From Actinokineospora auranticolor (GTDB lineage Bacteria > Actinomycetota > Actinomycetes > Mycobacteriales > Pseudonocardiaceae), in NCBI RefSeq assembly GCF_002934265.1, contig NZ_PTIX01000016.1, forward strand, positions 1 through 64,000: a DNA stretch of 64,000 bases, read 5' to 3'. The notes under the pieces were generated by a model. That model saw only the letters and a list, made by a program, of their open reading frames with translations. It was not told where the DNA came from and ran no database searches. Every line of letters begins with the position of its first letter. The first letter of the stretch is position 1. The translations under genes and the position numbers were made by a program. Below, one piece after another: positions 59,344 to 64,000 of the stretch.

Positions 59344-60578
59344 ACCCCGGTGAGGCGGCGGGTGACCGCGTCGAGCGCGAAACCCGCCGCCCGCCGGGCG
59401 CCCGCGGCGCCGAAGTCGGCTCGCAGTTCCGGCGCTTCCAGCAGTTTGCGCACCGCCGCGGCCAACGCCTGCGGGTCGCACGGCGGTACGACCAGCCCGG
59501 CCTCGCCGTGCCCGACCACCTCCGGCAGTCCACCGACGTCGGTGACCACCACGGCGCGCCGGGCGGTCAGCGCCTCCAGCACGGTGCCGCCCAGTTCCTC
59601 GTGCCGTGAGGGGATGACCACGACATCCGCCGCGCCGATCGCGGCGGCCACGGCGGTCCGGTCGAGGTGGCCGCACAGCTCCACGTGCTCGGTGATGCCC
59701 ATCCTGGCCAGTTCCGCCCGGCAGTACCGCAGCTCGTTGCCGTCGCCGCACATCAGGAACCGCGCGGACGCGCCCTCCCGGACCAGCACCTCGGCCGCGG
59801 CCACGAAGTCGGCCCACCCCTTCTCCGGGGCGAACCGTCCACAGTAGAGCACCGTGGGCACCTCGGCGGGCGCGGGCGCGGCGGTGGTCAGCTCGGGGGT
59901 GAACAGGTCCAGCCGCACCCCGTCCGGCACCACGTGCACGCGGTCCGCCGTGGTCAGCCCGGACTCGGTGTACACCCGGCGAACCCGTTCGGTCAGCACG
60001 ACGACGGCGTCCGCCCGGCGCACAGCCCACCGCTCGAACAGCCTTGCCGGGCCGATGAGCAGCCTGCCGACGAGGTTCTCCGGGTGGAAGGTGGCGATCG
60101 CGCTGCAATGCGTGGTGATCACCAGCGGTCTGCCCAGCACCGCCTTGGCGACCACCGCGAACAGGAACGTCCACGGCAGTTCGCTGCAGTGCACGTGGAT
60201 GACGGAGAAGCGCCGGTGCGCGCGCCGGACCCGCTGCCGCAGGCACCACACGGTGAGCGCCAGGCCCCACGACACCAGCAGCCCCGCGTACCCCTTGGCC
60301 CGGGTCGGGATCGGCGCGATCGGCAGGCGCAGCAACTCGAACCGGGTGCGCGGGTCGACCTCGACCGAGCGCGGCATCCCCGGCCGCCTGGGGAACACCA
60401 CGGTCTGCCGTGCCCCGAGTTCGCTGACCTGCTCGGTGGTCTGCATGATCTGCACCTGCATGCCACCGATCGGCTCGTACTGCAGCTCGCGGTGGTCCAG
60501 CCGCCGATCGGCCAGGTAGTAGTACGGCGTCAGCCGCAGCACGTGCAGGTCGGCGGGGTCACCGCCGCGCCCGCTCAC
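59307..60578 (-). CDS. GT4 glycosyltransferase (pseudodisaccharide-forming type)
   Basis: 423 residues of GT-B fold. The N-terminal acceptor domain includes IGGMQVQIMQTTEQVSELG and VIHVHCSELPW. The donor domain has TVLYCGRFAPEKGWADFVA and the E-x7-E motif in PSRHEELGGTVLEALTARRA. NeoM/KanF-type enzymes join GlcNAc or glucose from UDP-sugar to the aminocyclitol, the step that starts the pseudodisaccharide. The deacetylase at 53123 implies UDP-GlcNAc as donor. GTG 60578 overlaps the stop of the DegT gene (GTGA). Confidence 0.86.
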   Translation of the reverse strand: MSGRGGDPADLHVLRLTPYYYLADRRLDHRELQYEPIGGMQVQIMQTTEQVSELGARQTVVFPRRPGMPRSVEVDPRTRFELLRLPIAPIPTRAKGYAGLLVSWGLALTVWCLRQRVRRAHRRFSVIHVHCSELPWTFLFAVVAKAVLGRPLVITTHCSAIATFHPENLVGRLLIGPARLFERWAVRRADAVVVLTERVRRVYTESGLTTADRVHVVPDGVRLDLFTPELTTAAPAPAEVPTVLYCGRFAPEKGWADFVAAAEVLVREGASARFLMCGDGNELRYCRAELARMGITEHVELCGHLDRTAVAAAIGAADVVVIPSRHEELGGTVLEALTARRAVVVTDVGGLPEVVGHGEAGLVVPPCDPQALAAAVRKLLEAPELRADFGAAGARRAAGFALDAVTRRLTGVYSGIVPAAVSS

Positions 60579-61840
60579 AGCTCGTGGGCGTGGTCGCGGA
60601 CCTTGGCGACCGCGGCCACGATGTCGGCCGCGTCGGCGCTGTCGCCCAGCAGCACGCCGTGGTGGAACAGCAGCGCGGACCGCCGGAACCGCTCCGCGCC
60701 GGGGAACTCCCGGCCGATCGCCCGCCGCTGCCCCTCCTCGGACCAGATCTGCGCGAAGCGGCGCTTGGTGAACGGCCGCAGCATCACGCTGTCGTTGAGC
60801 GGAGGGTCCGGCGGGTAGACCGCGAAGCCCAGCTCGGCGGTGATCGCCTCGGCGACCTTCTCGGCGGGCGCGCCGCCGAAGGCGTCCTCGGCGTAGCTGA
60901 TGCCGTACTCGTAGATGGACCGCCGGTCGACCTCCTCGGGCACCGGGATCGGGCCGAACCCGCCGAGCTCGGCCAGGCCGCGCTCCAACTCGCCCGCGAT
61001 CTTCTCCCGGTGCAGGTGCTGGGTGTCCAACCGCGGCAGCTGGTCGAGCAGCACCGCCGCCGACAGCTCCGACATGCAGTAGTTGGCGCCCATGACCTCG
61101 CCGTCCTCGACCAGCTCCATCGTGCCCTCGGGCACCGGGTGGTCGGGGTAGCGGCGGGAGTCGGCGCGCAGCTGCTGGGCCCGCCGGTACAGCACCGGGT
61201 CCGAGGTGATCACGGCGCCGCCCTCGCCCGCGGCCAGCACCTTGCCGTTCTGGAAGCTGAACACCCCGAGCGCGCCGTACGTGCCGACGTTGCGGCCCCG
61301 CCAGCGCGCGCCGTGCGCCTGGGCGCAGTCCTCGACGACCGGGACGTCACCGGCCACCGCGAGGATCCCGTCCAGGTCGGCGACGGTCGCGCCGAGGTGC
61401 ACGACGATGATCGCCTTCGTGCGCCCGGACCGGCAGGCGGCGATGGTCTCCGGCGTGACGCACCCGGTCACCGGGTCGACGTCGGCCAGCACCGGCAGCG
61501 CGCCGACGCGCAGCACCGCGGTCACCGGCGCGACCCAGGTCATGGTGGGCACGATGACCTCGTCGCCGGGCCCGATGTCCAGCGCCTCCAACGCCACCAG
61601 CAGCGCGCTGGAGCCGTGGTCGACGCTGACGCAGTGGGGGACGTCGTTGTAGCGGGCCCAGTCCTCGGCGAAGCGCCGCTCGCGGGCCGTGGTGCCGTCG
61701 CTTGGCCAGCTGATCGCCCAGCGGCCCGAGCGCAGCGCGGCGACCACCTCCTGCTCGGTCGCGGTGTCGTACTGGGGCCAGCGCGCCCAGCGCTTGTCCG
61801 CGCGGACCCGGGGTCCGCCGTGCAGTGCCAGTCGGCTCAT
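60575..61840 (-). CDS. DegT/DnrJ/EryC1 (StsC-type) aminotransferase
   Basis: 421 residues. The PLP lysine is in VFSFQNGKVLAAGEGGAVIT (about 206), with VVEDCAQAHGARWRG (PLP Asp and His) before it. The family includes the glutamine:scyllo-inosose aminotransferases StsC, BtrS and NeoB, which place the first amine on the cyclitol. Coupled with the inositol dehydrogenase at 47305 it should give scyllo-inosamine; a second round with the zinc dehydrogenase would give a diaminocyclitol. ATG 61840 follows AGGAGAA. It is cotranscribed with the GT4 gene downstream. Confidence 0.88.
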   Translation of the reverse strand: MSRLALHGGPRVRADKRWARWPQYDTATEQEVVAALRSGRWAISWPSDGTTARERRFAEDWARYNDVPHCVSVDHGSSALLVALEALDIGPGDEVIVPTMTWVAPVTAVLRVGALPVLADVDPVTGCVTPETIAACRSGRTKAIIVVHLGATVADLDGILAVAGDVPVVEDCAQAHGARWRGRNVGTYGALGVFSFQNGKVLAAGEGGAVITSDPVLYRRAQQLRADSRRYPDHPVPEGTMELVEDGEVMGANYCMSELSAAVLLDQLPRLDTQHLHREKIAGELERGLAELGGFGPIPVPEEVDRRSIYEYGISYAEDAFGGAPAEKVAEAITAELGFAVYPPDPPLNDSVMLRPFTKRRFAQIWSEEGQRRAIGREFPGAERFRRSALLFHHGVLLGDSADAADIVAAVAKVRDHAHEL

Positions 61841-61889
61841 CGGTTCTCCTGTCGACTCGTCAAACCCACGTCCCGCGCTCCCGGCGCGG

Positions 61890-63362
61890 TCAACTCCGGA
61901 ACTCCGTGACCAGCGCGTCCACGCAGTGCGCGAGCTTGCGCACCGCGTCGGCCGCGTCGTCGGCGGCCACGACGACACCCAGGTGCGGCAGGGCCGCGTC
62001 GGTGCCCGCGACGAGCGTGGGCACCACGTCCGCGGCCAGCCCGGCCAGCTCGACCGCGCGGGCGAAGCGGGCGAAGGCGGGCCGGGAGGCGTGGCGGCTC
62101 GGCAGCGCGATCACGTCCCGGCTGATGACCGTCACGTCCCGGCCGCGCCGCGCGCGCAGGCAGGTCTGGACGCTGAGCGGCGCGGTGGTGCCGGTGCGCC
62201 GGGCGTTGATCTCCAGCGGCACCAGCTCACCGGTCGGCCGCACGAGGAAGTCGATGTCGAACCACCCGCGGTAGCCCACCAGCGCGAGCTGCTCGCCGAC
62301 CGCGACGCAGAACGCGGACAGCAACGCCGAGCGCGCGGGCGCGATCACCACGCCGTCGTCGGTGACCCCGCCCGCGAACTGGGTGCCGTTCATCGCCATG
62401 GCCGTCACGCCCTCCAGGCGCACCCGTCCCAGGTGGTCGATGGTGCAGTCGCCGCTGACATCCGACCATGGGAGGTCGGAACGCCACTGGTAGTCCTGCA
62501 CGATCGTGGGCAGTCCGTTGTGGAACGTGTCGTCTTCGCGCAGGCGCGCCAGCGTTTCGAGCACCGCGCGGCGGGTCGACGTCCGGTGCGGGGACAGCAC
62601 GGCCGTGCCGTAGCCGCCGACGCCGAACGGCGCCTTGAGGACCACGGTCCGGCCGCGCGCGCCCGCGTCGACCAGGGTCGCGACCAGGTCCGGTTCGGAC
62701 TCGCAGAGCCGCTCCCCGGTCAGGTGGATCCCGTCGGGGGAGTCCAGCGCGTTGTGCGCCTTGGCGAACAGCTCGGGGCTGGAGGCCTTGGACTCGGCGA
62801 ACGCGGGTAACGCGGCGTCGGTGGACCGCACCGCGGCGGCTTCCGGCAGGTCCCGCGCGTACTCCCGGTACGGCGCGCTCTCGCCCCACGGGATGAGCCG
62901 CGCGCCCGCGTCGACCGCCGCGCGCACCCGCGCGGACAGCACCGGGTCCGCGCCCAGCGCGGCGAACCCCGGCCCCAGCGGCCCCGGCACGGTGACCGGC
63001 TCGAACCGGTCCCACCCCAGCAGCGCCACCTGGCGCTCCCACCACGGTTCGCCGTCGAACTCCGGCACCAGGACCAACCCGGGGTCGGGGGAGTGGAACG
63101 GCGCCAGGCAGGCGTAGCCCAGGTCCCCGGCGGCGACGTCCGCGCGGACGTCGTCCGGTACCCCTTCGGGCAGCATCGCGTCGTGGAACTCGACCACGTT
63201 GCCGACGTGCACGTCACCCACGCGCCCGGCACCTACGTGAGCACCGTTCACCTTGCCCTCGCGGGGATGTGCGCCGGTGCGGACGTCCTTGCCCTTGTGG
63301 ACACCGCTCATGTGGACACCCCCGTCCCGAATCCCGCTCTCGTGCGGGTTCTCCGCGCTCAC
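61890..63362 (-). CDS. ATP-grasp ligase (probable amino-acid ligase)
   Basis: 490 residues from GTG 63362 (GGGAG upstream). Residues about 60-200 form a pre-ATP-grasp domain. The ATP-grasp fold follows: Lys in TVVLKAPFGVGGYGTAVLS (glycine-rich loop), the Mg/ATP acidic site in YRGWFDIDFLVRPTGELV, and the closing LVPLEINARRTGTTA with E-I-N. Such enzymes make amide bonds through acyl phosphates. The gene lies 35 bp after the aminomutase-like radical SAM gene, so attachment of a beta-amino acid to the aminoglycoside is the most attractive role; loading a carrier protein (as BtrJ does) is an alternative. The first 60 residues are odd, Gly/Val/His rich; ATG 63311 is an alternative start. Confidence 0.8.
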   Translation of the reverse strand: MSAENPHESGIRDGGVHMSGVHKGKDVRTGAHPREGKVNGAHVGAGRVGDVHVGNVVEFHDAMLPEGVPDDVRADVAAGDLGYACLAPFHSPDPGLVLVPEFDGEPWWERQVALLGWDRFEPVTVPGPLGPGFAALGADPVLSARVRAAVDAGARLIPWGESAPYREYARDLPEAAAVRSTDAALPAFAESKASSPELFAKAHNALDSPDGIHLTGERLCESEPDLVATLVDAGARGRTVVLKAPFGVGGYGTAVLSPHRTSTRRAVLETLARLREDDTFHNGLPTIVQDYQWRSDLPWSDVSGDCTIDHLGRVRLEGVTAMAMNGTQFAGGVTDDGVVIAPARSALLSAFCVAVGEQLALVGYRGWFDIDFLVRPTGELVPLEINARRTGTTAPLSVQTCLRARRGRDVTVISRDVIALPSRHASRPAFARFARAVELAGLAADVVPTLVAGTDAALPHLGVVVAADDAADAVRKLAHCVDALVTEFRS

Positions 63363-63397
63363 CGGTCTCCCACCCCGCTCCCCCTTCCGCCCACCGC

Positions 63398-64000
63398 TCA
63401 GTCCTCGCGCGCCTTCCAGGTCTCCGTGCTGAGGGTCAGCCCGTCGAAGTCGGTGACGTGCCCCAGGTCGAAGTCCCAGTGGTTCGTCGGGACCAGCACC
63501 TTGCCGCGCGCGGCGGGCATGTCGATGACGTGCTGCGGGAAGGCGAGGCCGTCGAGCCGCTCGCGCAGCCGCGACATGATCGCCACCTCGTCGCGCAGGT
63601 CCATCTCGAACCGGGCCGTGGTCGGGATGCGCTGGCAGTGGTAGAGGTAGTACGGCCGCACCCCCAGCTGGAACAGCCTGGTGTAGAGGCGGTACAGGAC
63701 CTCGACGTCGTCGTTGACGCCCTTGAGGAACACGCTCTGGCAGATGAGGAGGTAGCCCATCGCGCGGAACTGGGCGATCAGGTCCTCCACCTCGGGCGTC
63801 AGCTCGTCCGGGTGGGAGATGTGCAGGCTCAGGTACATCGTCGGCCGCAAGGTGGCCAGCTTGCGCATGAGGTCGAGGTTGACCTGGCCCGGGGACTGCA
63901 CCGGGAACCTGGTGTGGATCCGCATGACCTTGACGTGCTCGACCTCGGCCAGCGAGGTGAACAGGTACTCCAACCCCTTGGGGTTGATCAGCGGGTCGCC
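63398..64000 (-). CDS. Lysine-2,3-aminomutase-like radical SAM enzyme (partial)
   Basis: The C-terminal 200 residues; the start and the CxxxCxxC motif lie beyond the window. Visible features are GDPLINPKGLEYLF (the GGDPL SAM-binding segment), VMRIHTRFPVQSPG, LSLHISHPDELTPEVEDLI, NQSVLL-like CQSVFLKGVNDDVEVLYRL, VRPYYLYHCQRI and the PLP-lysine region DMPAARGKVLVPTN. These match KamA-family aminomutases, which move an alpha-amino group to the beta carbon using PLP and a 5'-deoxyadenosyl radical. The protein ends soon after the PLP site and lacks the Cys-rich C-terminal extension of clostridial lysine aminomutase. Substrate uncertain. Confidence 0.8.
   Translation of the reverse strand, partial: GDPLINPKGLEYLFTSLAEVEHVKVMRIHTRFPVQSPGQVNLDLMRKLATLRPTMYLSLHISHPDELTPEVEDLIAQFRAMGYLLICQSVFLKGVNDDVEVLYRLYTRLFQLGVRPYYLYHCQRIPTTARFEMDLRDEVAIMSRLRERLDGLAFPQHVIDMPAARGKVLVPTNHWDFDLGHVTDFDGLTLSTETWKARED

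Noticed and set aside
56743-60270. A 1175-residue open frame on the minus strand
   Set aside because: It is the antisense of the B12 radical SAM and GMC oxidase genes; its composition is Arg/Gly/Val rich without motifs, as expected from third-position GC bias.
1-64000. CRISPR arrays, tRNA or rRNA genes
   Set aside because: No regularly spaced repeats and no tRNA or rRNA signatures were seen on either strand.

Overview
The window is high-GC actinobacterial DNA. Codon use, frequent GTG starts, a LAL-type LuxR regulator, a DUF6292 protein, a chitinase under a DasR-type operator and an aminoglycoside-type gene cluster all fit a filamentous actinomycete. A member of the Pseudonocardiales is my best guess; this is inference, because no rRNA gene or taxonomic marker lies in the window. 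No tRNA, rRNA or CRISPR array was seen.

Left part (1 to about 28.9 kb): a strongly decayed accessory or stress region. Intact genes include a helicase-domain protein, a heme-oxygenase-like diiron protein divergent from a CDGSH protein, an SRPBCC protein, a short-chain dehydrogenase, an FAD oxidoreductase, two Hsp20 chaperones (one beside its probable regulator), a large HPII-type catalase, a STAS protein and a nitrilase-family hydrolase. Between them lie many broken genes: a truncated TPR protein next to a transposase end, a GAF/SpoIIE phosphatase, a thiamine-diphosphate enzyme, at least four glycosyltransferase remnants, a second catalase copy with frameshifts and internal deletions, a YihY/BrkB remnant, scattered dehydrogenase pieces and an alpha/beta hydrolase with one frameshift. 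The two hsp20 genes share a nearly identical promoter with an inverted-repeat operator at the same distance from the -35 box.

Middle part (about 29 to 47.3 kb): mostly intact chromosomal genes. They are a membrane-anchored Ig-like protein, a VOC protein, a beta-propeller protein, a small secreted protein, a 959-residue LAL regulator, a membrane protein fused to an MprF-like DUF2156 domain, two epoxide hydrolases (one divergent from a WYL regulator across a perfect inverted repeat), metE under a cobalamin riboswitch, a GH18 chitinase and an AhpD-like protein.

Right part (about 47.3 kb to the window end, continuing beyond it): an aminocyclitol/aminoglycoside biosynthetic cluster. An inositol-type dehydrogenase, an inositol monophosphatase and a DegT/StsC-type aminotransferase would turn myo-inositol into an inosamine. 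A GT4 glycosyltransferase and a PIG-L deacetylase would add and unmask glucosamine. A GMC oxidase and a class III aminotransferase would install the 6'-amine. An APH(3')-like kinase could serve resistance or 3'-deoxygenation. Methyltransferases, a zinc dehydrogenase, a SPASM radical SAM enzyme and a B12-dependent radical SAM enzyme would decorate the scaffold. At the edge an ATP-grasp ligase sits just downstream of a lysine-2,3-aminomutase-like radical SAM enzyme, which suggests a beta-amino acid is made and attached by an amide bond. No 2-deoxy-scyllo-inosose synthase is visible. The gene set therefore points to a fortimicin-like pseudodisaccharide carrying a beta-aminoacyl group, conceptually like lysinomicin, rather than a classical 2-deoxystreptamine compound.
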